A stretch of DNA of 64,000 nucleotides, taken from NCBI GenBank assembly GCA_964017125.1, contig OZ024908.1, forward strand, positions 63,811,965 to 63,875,964. The letters are read 5' to 3'. The notes below the pieces were generated by a model, which made no database searches, was not told the origin of the DNA, and worked only from the letters and a program-made list of their open reading frames with translations. Numbering within the stretch: position 1 is the first letter of the stretch; each line of letters opens with the position of its first letter. A program made the position numbers and the translations under genes. The DNA comes from Flabesymbios commensalis. Taxonomy: Eukaryota; Annelida; Polychaeta; Terebellida; Flabelligeridae. Positions 1 through 11,265 of the stretch are shown here, one piece after another.

Positions 1-693
1 CAGAATTATACCAGATGAAGGGTATTATCAAAGAAGCACAGTGCACAAAAGAGCCACCATACAAAATAAACAGCACATTGGGTCCCTTGTCCACCAAAAA
101 GGAAAGAAAACACTGTGAAATGAAAAAACTCAAACCCATCAACAACAACAAGAAAGAAGCGTTCATGGGAGCAAGACCAAAATTTCTTGCGTAGTCTATT
201 ATATAAACAAATATATTAGCAGGACCAAAGGTGAAGCAGATATTTGCCAGCCAGTTTGCCAGGCACCTTGTCTCTGTGTAAAGTCGTCTGTCTTCTATGC
301 ATAAACCCAAACACTTTACGATCCACTTAAACCGTTTCCAAATAGATGCTTCTTTTCTGGATGGTTCTGGATTAGGTTGTTTGGCAAAAGGACTAGTTTC
401 ACAATCATGGACACTTTTGGACACTTTATCCTCTGACTCAATCTCTCTTCCACATGAGGTTTCACATTCATCATATAATGTTCTGTTACTCGTGGTTTTC
501 TTGAAGAATATATGACTAATCCTGTTGGCAGTGTGTTGAGGGTGTTCCCTGAGTAAAGCACCACATATAATACCCTGAGCTGCTAGACCTCCCACTAACA
601 GACAACTGCCTCTCCAGCCGTATGTCATCTTAAAGAACGTCAGCAGTGGTCCTATTGTACACATACCCAACGCATATCCTGCCACCGCGTTAC
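1..693 (-). CDS. Monocarboxylate-transporter-like gene, large exon running off the left edge
   Basis: The acceptor ttgttgcag is at 694-695. The frame is open from 693 to base 1, about 231 codons, and the exon continues outside the window. It begins GNAVAGYALGMCTIGPLLTF (TM5/TM6) and then runs through YGWRGSCLLVGGLAAQGII. A long hydrophilic central loop follows, rich in Ser, Glu, Lys and Cys (about residues 185-275 of the joined protein). The C-terminal half then starts with CFTFGPANIFVYIIDYARNF and further hydrophobic segments. A large exon holding the TM6-TM7 loop is the usual SLC16 layout. The joined exons give 376 residues. SLC16 proteins are usually about 450-520 residues, so perhaps 100 residues lie to the left. 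Confidence 0.85.
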
Positions 694-723
694 CTGCAAC
701 AGCCAAGAAAATATATGCTTTAA

Positions 724-919
724 AGGTGATCTATTACCCCTTATATAGTATGAATAATTTTGTAACAAATAAACCAAAGTTGCCACAAGATGGGGCACAA
801 GTGTTACCTTATATGGGGTGATTGGCTATCATGTGACCCTCTCAGGGGGTCACATGATAGCCAATCACCCCATATAAGGACATAATTATTCTCACCATAT
901 AAGGGGTCATAGATCACCT
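724..919. mobile_element. TTAA-flanked inverted-repeat element, 196 bp (family B)
   Basis: TTAA occurs at 720-723 and again at 920-923. The ends are inverted copies (AGGTGATCTATTACCCCTTA on the left; its near complement on the right). A near-perfect internal palindrome around 829-898 includes GTGATTGGCTATCATGTGAC and its complement. The element has no coding capacity. It sits in the 474-bp intron of the transporter gene with its end only 31 bases from the splice acceptor at 694. TTAA duplication suggests mobilisation by a piggyBac-type transposase; that is inference. Confidence 0.8.
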
Positions 920-1167
920 TTAATCTAGCGGTCGTGATCACCAACATAAAAATGGTCTCAGCAAATTGTATGTATATACCTTTAGTGTGAGTGTAAACAT
1001 TCTAAGCGGAAGCTTCCTTTTTTATGCCTGATCGATCTGACCAGTCGTTTTGAGGATACCAACTCTGACATGGAGGCAGCATTGTGTGTCGTGCCCATCA
1101 GGTCGTCTTGTATTTAAATCTTACTTTTGTTGTACACTGATTATTAATTTTGTTATTGTAAACTCAC

Positions 1168-1248
1168 CCGTGGCCATCCCTCGTCTCTCGTGGAAATAAT
1201 ACTGTGTACACACTATAGAGGCCACTACACTCATGTTACTTCCTATAC
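1168..1248 (-). CDS. Monocarboxylate-transporter-like gene, third visible exon
   Basis: The exon is 81 bp. Its acceptor is tttttgtag at 1249-1250 and its donor is GTGAGT from 1167, in phase 1 at both ends. It encodes GIGSNMSVVASIVCTQYY then FHERRGMATG across the next junction. This is the TM4-TM5 region of SLC16 proteins, where a glycine-rich start, a Q-Y-F segment and an RRG.A.G loop are typical. It was too short to stand out as an open frame and was found by looking for the missing piece between the exons at 3209-3066 and 693-1. Confidence 0.85.
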
Positions 1249-1417
1249 CTACAAAAACACACATTGAAAATATGATACAGAAGATATTCTACTTCAAAAA
1301 TACAGAACAGACAACATAAAGTAGTTAAAGTTGTGCGTAGTGATTTAGAGTAGGAGGTTGGAGCATGATAAAGAAAAATAGTAATCGACTGTAAAATACC
1401 ACTGATTTGTATGCACA

Positions 1418-1673
1418 TGATGGCTGGGTCCCTGGTGCAGTGGTTAAAGTTGCCTGCTTGGAAAGTCAGAGATCGCAGGTTCGAACCCCATTCTGGCCTT
1501 CAAGCTTAAAACAAAACAAAATGTTTCTTTCCCACTCACTCATAAATATTCAATATTGTGGGAAGCCTCCGTGACCGATAGGTAGCGTGCTCGGCCTCAG
1601 ACCGCCAGGGCTCGAATTATGAATCCTGTGTCTGGAGGGCAGTGTCATCTCATACATCTCACCATTCTCAGGA
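1418..1673 (+). mobile_element. tRNA-derived composite SINE, diverged copy
   Basis: The head has an A-box-like part (agtggttaaagttgcc) and a clear B box (ggttcgaacccc near 1479-1490). A short A-rich link follows, then the second module gggaagcctccgtgaccgat...ggctcgaattatgaatcctg, shared with the copies at 27821, 35996 and 48990. The copy stops at about 1673, before the usual 3' tail. It lies in the intron between the transporter exons at 1248 and 3066. Confidence 0.75.
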
Positions 1674-3065
1674 GATTATGTCGATAAACTATTTAATTTC
1701 CAGGTGCGATATTTATGGGGATATGATAAAGTGAACTTTCAAAATTTTTCCTTTGCAAGGTTATTTATACATTAAAGCGTCACTTTTGGTCCTCATAAAA
1801 TGTCAGTTTTACATGCTATCGTTATGGCTGTTATAAATACGCAGCCCCCGACAGAATCCCTCACTGAATGTTACATACATGTACAAACATAAATAGTAAA
1901 ATAAGCACGCAAATATGGTGACATTTTCTACACGTATTCACTGTTTGGTTTAAAACAAGAAAGAGGAATCATTGCAATTTTCCCAATAGTTATTTTGATA
2001 GGATACAGCGATATACAGGATCCTATGATTTGGTGCCCTATCAGTTTTATTCTATAGAAGTGTCGGGGTGATCATTTCTAGCAACTAAATCCCAATGACA
2101 AAACGTGCTATGTTTATTTTATTATTATTCAAACATTGTTTTATTGTAGTAATTAGTATAGATAAATATGTAAATTATAAATACTGCAACTGAAGAACAA
2201 CTAACTAGCTGTAGCCATGTCAATTTGTTTAACGCTACAAACTAAAATAATGCTAACATGTAGGCAGTTTTCACACTTGCAGCAAAGCTACATGTGACTT
2301 TCAAACACAATTTCATGCCATTATCATGTTTCATTATCCTACGAGTCCACCATTGTCAAATTGTTATTATCAAATTGGTATTCATCGCATTGTATTCAAA
2401 ATTTGAGCATGCCGATTATGGAAAAATCTAAAATATCTTGTCAACTACTGCATGATCCTCAAGCTCGTCGATTATGAATTCTATCGACTAGATGTTTTTA
2501 CAGTTATTTTTAGGACATACGCGTTTAGCACTGTATTAAGTGCATAAAATGTCTGAATAGTTATCTTAAAAATATCTGCATAGTTATTATAAAAATGTCT
2601 ACATCATCCATGCAATACTTCCCAGTTTTGAGAAAGGTGATCATATTTATCATAGACACATCTAAAGCAAACTATAGTAGGCCCCCTATGGAAAGTAGTT
2701 TACATTACAGTCGCATGTAATGAAGCAACATTGCTGATTTGAATATAACCATTAAAATTATTAAAAATAACTTTCATGCTGATGGAACATACTGGTGGAG
2801 AGAGGTAAACCCCTACCCCCACTGTCTTAGCTAGGATTAGACAACCACCCGTGTTTATCACCAATTTTTGCATAACTGCCCGTGCATTTCCTCCTTTATA
2901 GTGTAATTTGGACAATTTTTGCCCGTTATTTTGACTTTATACCCGTCCAAAAGACGTGTGCACGGGTCGCTGGCTAACACAGTGCCCACCCCGATTAAAT
3001 ATATATTTAAATATGTATTTTCTTAGACAAAAAAATCTTCTTAAACAAAAATACAATCAACCTAC
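1674..3065. other. Intron sequence without recognised features
   Basis: This is A+T-rich intron DNA of the transporter gene. I saw no coding frame, RNA gene or inverted-repeat element in it beyond short low-complexity tracts. Confidence 0.5.
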
Positions 3066-3209
3066 CTGGCAGTAGACCAATAGTAAAGTACAGAATGTAG
3101 AAATGTGAGCGGAAATAGCTGACTGCATAAGACGCTGTACATATCAGACTGCCGACCAGCACCACACGACGACTACCGAATCTCTTCACAGCAATACCAG
3201 AAAAAAGAC
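3066..3209 (-). CDS. Monocarboxylate-transporter-like gene, second visible exon
   Basis: The exon is 144 bp, with acceptor ...tttggtttag at 3210-3211 and donor GTAGGT from 3065. It enters in phase 1 (completing the Gly begun in the exon ending at 24357) and leaves in phase 1. The peptide has FSGIAVKRFGSRRVVLVGS, the charged loop between TM2 and TM3 with the family's RFG.RR-type motif, then a hydrophobic TM3/TM4 stretch ending ...YFTIGLLPG. The intron before it spans 3210-24356, about 21 kb, and holds a Tx1-like LINE, another LINE fragment and many small inverted-repeat elements. The intron after it (1249-3065) is about 1.8 kb and carries one SINE. Confidence 0.85.
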
Positions 3210-6200
3210 CTAAACCAAACACAAGATTCGCTTAAGTTGGTGAGTAGGTGCAATTGTGGTTTAAGTGACCATGTAATATTTTAAACAACAGTGCAATTTG
3301 TAGATGAAAAATGATGATGTACAGGTGATGACGTGATGTTGGGGGTGGTGGGTTTTTGCCAGACACTTTCACCGTGTTTAAACACACCACTACATTATTA
3401 TCTTTGTCCGACCACTACATTCTAGCACAGTCACCCCCTTTTTACACCCCCCCCCCTCTACACTATATACCAAGGTAGACAACTGAATGGGTCAAATAGC
3501 AGACGACGAGCTCAATACTCCTGTATTTGATCCTCCTTCGGATTATAACAAGTCGCTATGACAATATTTTTAATTAATTCGCAAGCAATATATATATTTT
3601 TAAATTATGCCACAAACCAGTCCAATAAAGATATTATCTAAGTTACTTAAAATAACAACTTTGTATCTGGCCCGGCCATCAAAAAATGCCATTTGGTTGA
3701 CCCCGAACGTACGTCACCAGCATCTGCGTCGCTGATTGGATGACCTCTGGTTTCCCCAGAAGAAATGGTCGATTAGTGTTCTAAATTTAAATGTTTAGAG
3801 TGGTTTCGGGGTATCGGTACTTGTTTGTCCTATGCTTTAAGACATAACGATTTGCATTACATAAATAACAATGATCCTATGCGTGATAAAATATCACATA
3901 AAAATATATATTATGCTGAATATGCTGTGTTGTAATAATCGATGTATTATGTGTCATTGTGGGCGATATATATTCAAAGACCATGATATTATATTGATAA
4001 TACATTGCTTCCGGATCATTCATTGATATTTGCCATATTATATACACCGGTGTCATTATTTTCTAAAATGTAATTCATCAACAACACACGACTTGATCAT
4101 AAAAAAATGATTTGCTTGCAATTGCCAGCTGCACTTGCTTCACCAATATTGGCAACATCCTTTATGAAGTTGCAGTTGTTGTGTATTGCCCACCATGGGC
4201 GGAGGCGATGAGGCAACTGTTTTATAGCCTATAATTCAAATCATCACGACCTTTTTATCATAAACTTAGAAACAAAATCCAGATACAGGTCTAAAATTGC
4301 TTAAATCATTTCGATTTTGATTTTAATAATGGTGTACCATGAGCAATTTTGAAGGCTCTGGGAACTTCCCTTCTGTTAGTGAGAGATACACGATCTTTGT
4401 GATTGACCCGCCCAGAATATCAGCGCAGATTTGAGACGGACATGGGTCCAGGTCACATGACTTGCTGGGTAATGACGGGAGAAGCTTTAACCTTTAGAGC
4501 ACTGATGTCGACTAAAGTAAACATTCTCTGTTTTTTAGCACCTGTATAACCCCTGATAACCAGTTGTTAAAAATAAAATATGCCTTCAATCTTGAAACAC
4601 TGATATATATGGGACTTAAATTTCACAAATTTCACTTAAATTTCACAGCAATTTTCAGTCACGTTTTCAGACAGAATTACATATTTTACCAACTTGCAAA
4701 CAAAACATATATTGATTTAGCCTATTCAGCATAATTCAGGTATCATTAAATAATACATATTCTTCCAGAATAAAAACGGATAAGAAAACAAAATTGGACT
4801 AATTACCGATTACTAGAATATAAATTAATGTTCGAATTATGAACACAATTGCTTCTACACAGTCCAGAGAAATTGTTTTTTATTATTGGTGAACCTACGC
4901 TGCAGACGGTGTCCAGCATGGCTCGAACATCTCAGTTATGGAGCGCGCAGCTCGTCGCCATTCTGCGCGAAATTAACGTTGAGAAACTGGTTTCAACCTT
5001 CAACCGACGAGGCCGTCATGAACAGTTTCATGGCGGGGGCAAGATTTGCTACCCCCTCCCCCCGACTTATCTAAGCTGGTGGGCGGAAGTGTTAACACCA
5101 GCCATGACAAAACTGCCATTTAGATGTTAAATCAATGTCGTTTTAAAGTTAGGCCGACGTCGCAGATGACGGACCACCATTAGGACAACTCGTATTTGCA
5201 GGGACTTACAATAAGGACATCACACTAAAACAGGCAGTAACTAACCTTACGTGATTCTGTATAATTGAACTCCATGGCCAGCCTAGTTTACGGAATTACG
5301 GACTCCCATTGACTGACATTATAAGCATGACAACCTGATAACTTTGCCGTACGATAATGTAAATGGCTTAAAATTAATGCACGTACACATAACACCGCCC
5401 AGTACTAAAAAACCATACTGTAAACCTGTAACTAAACAGGTAACCACAGAACACACACCTGACTGACTGCGCCCAGGATCTCAGTAGTATCTGTATATAT
5501 ATTGTAGCAATGAATATAATCAGATGGTTCTATTTTCCAGGATTGTAGCAAAGCAACCTCACGTATAGTAACTCAGATCAGATTACCTGCTCAGATATAT
5601 AATATATATTGACAGAAGGAATGTATCAGTAGTATTCAGGAAGAACAAGTGAACATCTGCTTCCATGTTATAAAAATATAACAAAAAAACAACAAAGGCA
5701 TTCTCCAAAATATATCTTCCTAAATAATGTATCCAATCAGATATATTATGATTTAGTAATAATTGTATGTAATATTATTCAATTGCGACAAATAACTTTA
5801 ATAAAATACAGAACGACAATTTATATTCTAGTATGTTACATTGATAACTAATCTTGCTAACTGCCATCACAAAATGAGTATGTACTAATAAAATACTAAA
5901 TATAGAAAACGCTGTTCATTTAAAGTGTAGCCTATAATCGCTTGGCAATTACAGGCTACACAAACGTTTCGTCCAGAAATATACAGCTAGTAAAAATAAT
6001 ATTGAGATTTTCAGTACCGATATGTCACTTTTGCTAATAATTGCTTCTTTCATAATACGTTATTATAATATCTCCAAAATAAAAAGTAAACGGGTGCTTA
6101 TCTGGTTAAATATCAAATATATATTATTGTGAAGAGCCCTCTGGTGAATGCCGGCGATATGAAAATATATTATTTTGACGCATAATCGGTCTTCCGTGTC

Positions 6201-6249
6201 TTATCCGACTGCGAGCCACCAGCTGTAGCCATAACCAGGCCCCGATTCT
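3210..6249. other. Intron sequence, no gene recognised
   Basis: This is the start (in plus coordinates) of the 21-kb intron. It holds a poly-C run near 3447 and A+T-rich unique-looking DNA. The G+C-richer patch at 4890-5130 has an open frame, but no recognisable protein and no good splice signals. Confidence 0.4.
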
Positions 6250-6493
6250 TTCCCCGATAATAATTAGTACAAAACGTACACATTTATGAAAAACTGCATA
6301 TCTGTGACTAGAATACGGGTATATAGAGATGAACAGATTAATTGCTGAAACAATGGATTAGTAGTTAAGCCATATATTTAAAATTACTTCCTCAAATTCA
6401 AAAAAATTCCCACATATTTAAATCTAGAAAACAGCGTAGTTGTGACTAGAATATGAACATAAACATGTGAACGGTAACAGGTCAAACAATGAA

Positions 6494-7706
6494 TCAGTTA
6501 GGCATTTCTTTTATAATTATTGCTTCGACCTCTGAAATTTTTTCACATAAATTAGTCTTAGCTTCAAATAAACCAGTCTTCTGAAACATAGTTCTTTCAA
6601 AAGAAATGTTTTTCGAAATGCAATTACAATTTTCGTTTGTTATAATAACCCAATATTTATGCAGAAAGAAAGAAATTAAAGATAACAAACAATTAAATAT
6701 TTTATCTTTCACTTCACATATTATTGCATTTCGTGTTATTTTGAACTTAAGAAATGACAGAATAATTAACCACACATCATTAGCAATTGGACATTCATAT
6801 AGCATATGGAGAATCGAGTTTTTTCCTTTACACAAAATGCAATTGTCATTATCTTGTAATTTCCATATTTTAAGTTTGATTCGCAAGACAAAATTCTGTG
6901 TAAGACCTTGAAGTTGAATTCTTTAATTTTGAGGTCAAAAATGTTCACTAACTTTTGTTCAAATATGCATTGATAATCCTCGGGTGAAATGTCTAACATT
7001 CGAGTCAAAATACCTAAAATATAGTGTGACTTTAGTTGGCTGGAAAGCTTTGTATAATAAAATTTTGAGTTAGTTGCGAGTACAAATGTTGAATTGCTGT
7101 TATCATAATCGAATACTTGTGGTGTATATTCATTTAATAGAAGATGAAAAGGGCGTTATGCTTTTCTTAGTGACAAAATTTGTTTGTATATATCCCTTTT
7201 GTTTACATTATTATATATATATTTGGCATCAATTTTCCCATCACTGAATTTTAAATTTTTAACGTATAAAAGGTTACTGCTTGCCCATTCCTTAAACTTT
7301 AATGTCAATTCTCGCTTCGCGTCTTTGTTGTATATATTAATATGTTTGTTCCCCCATAAAGGCTGTTCTAATACATCATTTATTGTTTCTGTTTTGTTTG
7401 TAATATTAGATTTTGCATAGGCGAATACTATTTCTTTATGATAAAAGTCTGGCAAATTTGCTAATTCTTTGATACTGTATTTTTTGTCAAAACGAAAATT
7501 GGATATTTGTATTTTAGTACCAAGTTCTGATAAATATTTATTCCCCAGACAACTCGAGGTACTTTTGCTGTTAAGTATTTTTGGCACCCATGCAGCTTTT
7601 AAAGATGCAAAAAAAGATTCAACGCCGCCAGAGTCCAAAAGCAATCGTAATATATTTCTTTTCATTCGGTCGCGTTTACCCGAAATAAAACGATGAAATA
7701 GTTTGT
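6494..7706 (-). pseudogene. LINE ORF2, C-terminal region with zf-RVT motif
   Basis: From the TTAA element downwards, the frame at 7706-7156 reads KLFHRFISGKRDRMKRNILR and LLLDSGGVE, the connecting region found after the RT of L1/Tx1 elements. The frame at 6886-6494 carries CILCKGKNSILHMLYECP, a C-x2-C...H...C zf-RVT motif. It ends with a stop at 6494-6496. The two frames are joined by a region (7155-6887) with at least one frameshift. Confidence 0.8.
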
Positions 7707-7710
7707 TTGA

Positions 7711-7949
7711 CTCTTTAACCGCCAAATTATTCAATCTGAATTTTCACCCACTTGAAGTTGTGTCTCGCTGACGCGATCCACAACTTCAAGTAAGTGAAAA
7801 TTATTTAGATTTGGCAAAATGGGGATCAACTGTTTTTAAATATTGCGGATTGATGTCACATTTTATCTTCAACATGTTTAAAAGGTGATACTTAATGTGC
7901 TAATAAAAAAAAGAAAACCTGAATATATGCGGCACCGGCGGTTAAAGGG
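7711..7949 (+). mobile_element. TTAA-flanked inverted-repeat element, 239 bp (family A)
   Basis: The flanks are TTGA at 7707-7710 (one change from TTAA) and TTAA at 7950-7953. The ends are CTCTTTAACCGCC and GGCGGTTAAAGGG, inverted copies of each other. Internally there is a long hairpin (cacccacttgaagttgtg...cacaacttcaag). Skipping the element and one TTAA rejoins the LINE frame exactly: ...SPKIIKR-LNKLFHRFISGKRD. A second copy of identical length (25456-25694) lies in the opposite orientation, and a partial one is at 22684-22895. Confidence 0.9.
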
Positions 7950-7953
7950 TTAA

Positions 7954-9661
7954 ACGTTTAATAATTTTAGGCGAAACTGTTAATGAGATGGCGACATGTG
8001 TGATAATGAAAAGCGCCAGGGTTTTGATTATTAAGATTTTTCCGAAAATGGTCAGGTCACGGTGTTTCCATGAGGCCAAAATTTTCTCTATTTTTAATAT
8101 TTTTTCATTCCAGTTTTCTTCATTACAAGCAGTTTCATTTTCACTAACGTATATACCGAGAAATTTCATAGGTTTATTTACAAATTTAATATTATATATT
8201 TTATCATTTACAGGTCTCTGTGTCCCCACATTCACTGCTTCGGTTTTTTCCAATATTTAGTTTCAGGCCAGATATTCTTGTGAATTTGTTTATCTGTGCG
8301 AGAGCTTCTGGAATAAAAAGAGTGTACAATCATCAGCATATTGTGTAACTTTTATATGATATGTAGTGTTGGATACTGTCATTTTAATGTCTTGTATTAT
8401 TTCGACGGCTAAGTTAAATAACAAAGCTGATACGGGGCACCCTTGTTTTATACCACGTGATATACTAAATGATTCTGACAGGTATCCGTTGTTTTTTTAA
8501 TTTTGCCGAACAGCCGGAATATAATGTTTTAACCAACCTAATAAATTTCTCCGAAATTGAATTCTGTTAATTTTTTTTAGATATATTCGTGCTCCACAGA
8601 GTCAAAAGCTTTTTCAAAATCGAGAAATAAAAGTATTGTGTTTAATTTGTGTTTATCTGCGTATACAATTATACATGTATCTTGTACAAGTCGAATATTC
8701 TGAGAGATTGTTCTTCCTTTTATGTTGTTTGATCCTGACTATCCCCTTTCTTAAAAAATAGAGTTACCACGGATTCTCTTAGTGATCTGCAAAGCTTTCC
8801 ATGTTGAAAAGACTCATTATAGACTCCGATGAGGAACTGACTAAATGTGGTTGAAAATGTTTTGTAAAACTCTGCTGTAAAACCGTCATTACCTGGGGAT
8901 TTATTGTCGCATAGGATGCTAATAGCATATTCGTAATCCTCCAAGGCTATTTCACTTTCACAACTATTTTTATCAACTGCATTAAGTTTTTTAGTTTCAC
9001 CAATTTCGCCTAGAAAAGTATCCATGTCATTGTGCTGGAGATTTTTACACGTGTAGAGTTCTGTATGAAAATGTGTCGCTTCTTTCATAATTTTCGCATT
9101 GGAGTTGAACATTTCTGCCGATTCTGAGCGTAGGCTTGTAATTGAGTTGTTCGATTGTCTAGCATTTTCTAGTTTTAAGAAGTAAGAAATGTTTCTTTCA
9201 CCTTGCTCTAACCATTTTGCTCGAGAACGTATCTGAGCTCCACTGGCACGCTCTCTTAAAAGAACGTCATATTTACTTTTAAGTGTGTCACGACTCATTT
9301 TTAACGATGACTTTTCGCTTACGTCTTTAGTGTTTTTTGCAATAAATTTATCTATTTGTGTTATATCATTTTTTAATAGTTTACATTCATCTCTCAAACA
9401 GTTGCGCTTTTTTGTACAATACGGGATTGTGTACTCCTTGAATCTTATTTTGCACATATCCCATACATCTCGCTTACTACAACCTTCATATTCTTCCAAA
9501 GTATTAGAGAAAATAAGCTTGATCTCGTTTACATACAACTCATCTTGTAATACGGACGAGTTCAGTTTCCAAAACTCAGGCCCTCTTTTCTTCTCTGTTC
9601 CCTTTATTACAATTAAAAGTGCCCTGTGGTCAGGGACAGGAGCAGTTAGAATATCAGTCAT
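7954..9661 (-). pseudogene. LINE ORF2, reverse transcriptase domain
   Basis: The open part at 9661-8720 (313 residues) covers the linker and the first RT motifs: RSRAKWLEQGERNISYFLKL, then SPGNDGFTAEFYKTF and FFKKGDSQD. Below 8720 the frame breaks but the motifs continue: RTISQNIRLVQDTCIIVYAD, LFLDFEKAFDSVEHEYI, GCPVSALLFNLAVEI and QYADDCTLF near 8345. The catalytic YADD is kept. The frame at 8253-7942 continues with KPMKFLGIYVSENE and ends SPKIIKR at the TTAA element. The motif set is L1/Tx1-like. Confidence 0.85.
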
Positions 9662-11060
9662 TGTAACAAATCGCTGTAAACATGGTAAATATCTTGAGGT
9701 TGAATGTAATCAATACGGCTACTACTCCTTTGATTATCGTTAGGAATATATGTATATTGTTTTGCTTGATTAGTTAGTGACCTCCACACATCTACTGTGT
9801 CAGTGAATAGTAATAACTTTTAATATGAATAGGCATGCCTAGAAAGCGAGCGGAAATTATTATGAACTGAAGTAGGGGCTCATGTAATGACATAGGCTAT
9901 AAGTATAAGGCAATGTAACGTGAGGATAACGTGTAGGCTAGACTACCTAACAAATGGCGGGCCCTTTGGCAGGGTATTGAGCGATACATATATTGTCGGA
10001 AGGCCCAGGAAGCCCACTTACGTGCTAGCTTAGGGTTGGATCACACTACTATTTACAGAAATGTAGCGTTATCTACATCGTCATTGTTTAAAAAGAACAA
10101 AAATTAATCTTATGAAAATACGATAGCCGAAATATAGACTGATCTGCCAATACCCACAATTTGATGATTCGTAGGGGGAAATGTTCATGCGGCTATAGTG
10201 ATACACATCAACTGTCCTACCCACTCGCTAGGTGGTACCATTATCAGACTGAGCGATAAAACGGGAAAAGTACGATAGAAATATCTGTCTCAGTATGATG
10301 CCAGTGAGGTTGAACTTTGACATCTGAACAGAAAATAAACAAACAAGATGTCAGCGCCCATGAACATGATCAGAGGCATGTTGGACCACGAAATATCAGT
10401 CCTGACACTGTGCCTGTGAGTGTTAAAAATCAAATCTAATTTTGCTAGTCACTGACCACACGCGTTGCTGTAAAAGCTCGCTCCCGCGAGCTTGGGCCCT
10501 TCGGGCCCCAGCTTGCGCGTCCGCTCGCTATAAGGATTGGCTACTTTTATCGAGTTTTTCGGATGGAAGGTCGAGTTCAGTAAGTGCACAATTCATATCC
10601 CTTGATATTATTAGCCGATCCTCAGATTTAGCATCTTCTTTAATACAATCACACGAGGAATTTAAAAATTGTACTCTGTCATCAGTGTTATCGGGTACAT
10701 ACATATTAACAAGGGTATATATTACGTTATTAAGTTTGTGATTAACTAACATTTTTCTACCAAATTTGCACCTTTTGCAGGATATTTCGTCCACATTAAT
10801 GTTTTTTTAAATTAAAATCGATACACCTCGACTATGTTTAGAATCAGTCAGATTATGGCAGGTATTGATTCCCTATGCTCTGTCTAATTTACTTTTAAAT
10901 TTGTAAATTTGTCATTCAGGTAGGTTTCTTGCAGAAACGCTAAATCTATTTATTTATTTTTCAACCAATAGATAAGAGATTATCGTTTTTTACTATCACG
11001 TAGTCCCCCGACATTTAGAGTGATTACCTTTAAGTTCGTTTCGCTGGTCTTACTGTCCAT
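9661..11060 (-). pseudogene. LINE ORF2, AP-endonuclease domain (split by insertion)
   Basis: The ORF2 start reads KVITLNVGGLRDSKKR then SLIYWLKNK and LAFLQETYLND, the N-terminus of an L1/Tx1 APE endonuclease. The middle part at 10794-10543 has VNMYVPDNTDDRVQFL and a degraded D.N motif (ISRDMNCALTELDLP). The last part at 9815-9663 has FTDTVDVWRSLTNQAKQYTY and the SSSRIDYI motif that closes the domain. A 720-bp insertion (9823-10542) separates the last two parts, and there are frameshifts around it and just before 9661. Confidence 0.8.
9823..10542. mobile_element. 720-bp insertion of unknown class inside the LINE endonuclease
   Basis: ACTTTTA occurs at 9816-9822 and 10543-10549. Endonuclease coding sequence stops at one copy and resumes at the other, so this reads as an insertion with a 7-bp target duplication. 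The motif agcgagcgga occurs about 15 bases inside each end in inverted orientation. I could not find longer terminal repeats or a coding frame. A G+C-rich palindrome (ttgggcccttcgggcccca) lies near the right end. Confidence 0.6.
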
Positions 11061-11265
11061 GATACAGGATAATATGTCGTCAACATCACTAGTAGATCAT
11101 TGCTATAATCAGTATCCATAATTCAACGTCCGTTGACATCGCCGAGTTGCTAATCCGTGACTGTATATCCATAACATGTCTATATCACTTACGAAACGGC
11201 ATTTTTTCCATCATTGGTCGTTGATGTTCTACCACTGCCTTCATGCGTACTGTCCTGGCTATCCC

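Noticed and set aside
1440-1500. Possible tRNA gene from A- and B-box signals (also at 49000 and 61670)
   Set aside because: Each is followed by a SINE body or part of one; no complete tRNA cloverleaf is evident.
4849-5130. 93-codon frame in a G+C-richer patch
   Set aside because: No recognisable protein, and no convincing splice sites in phase with the transporter gene.
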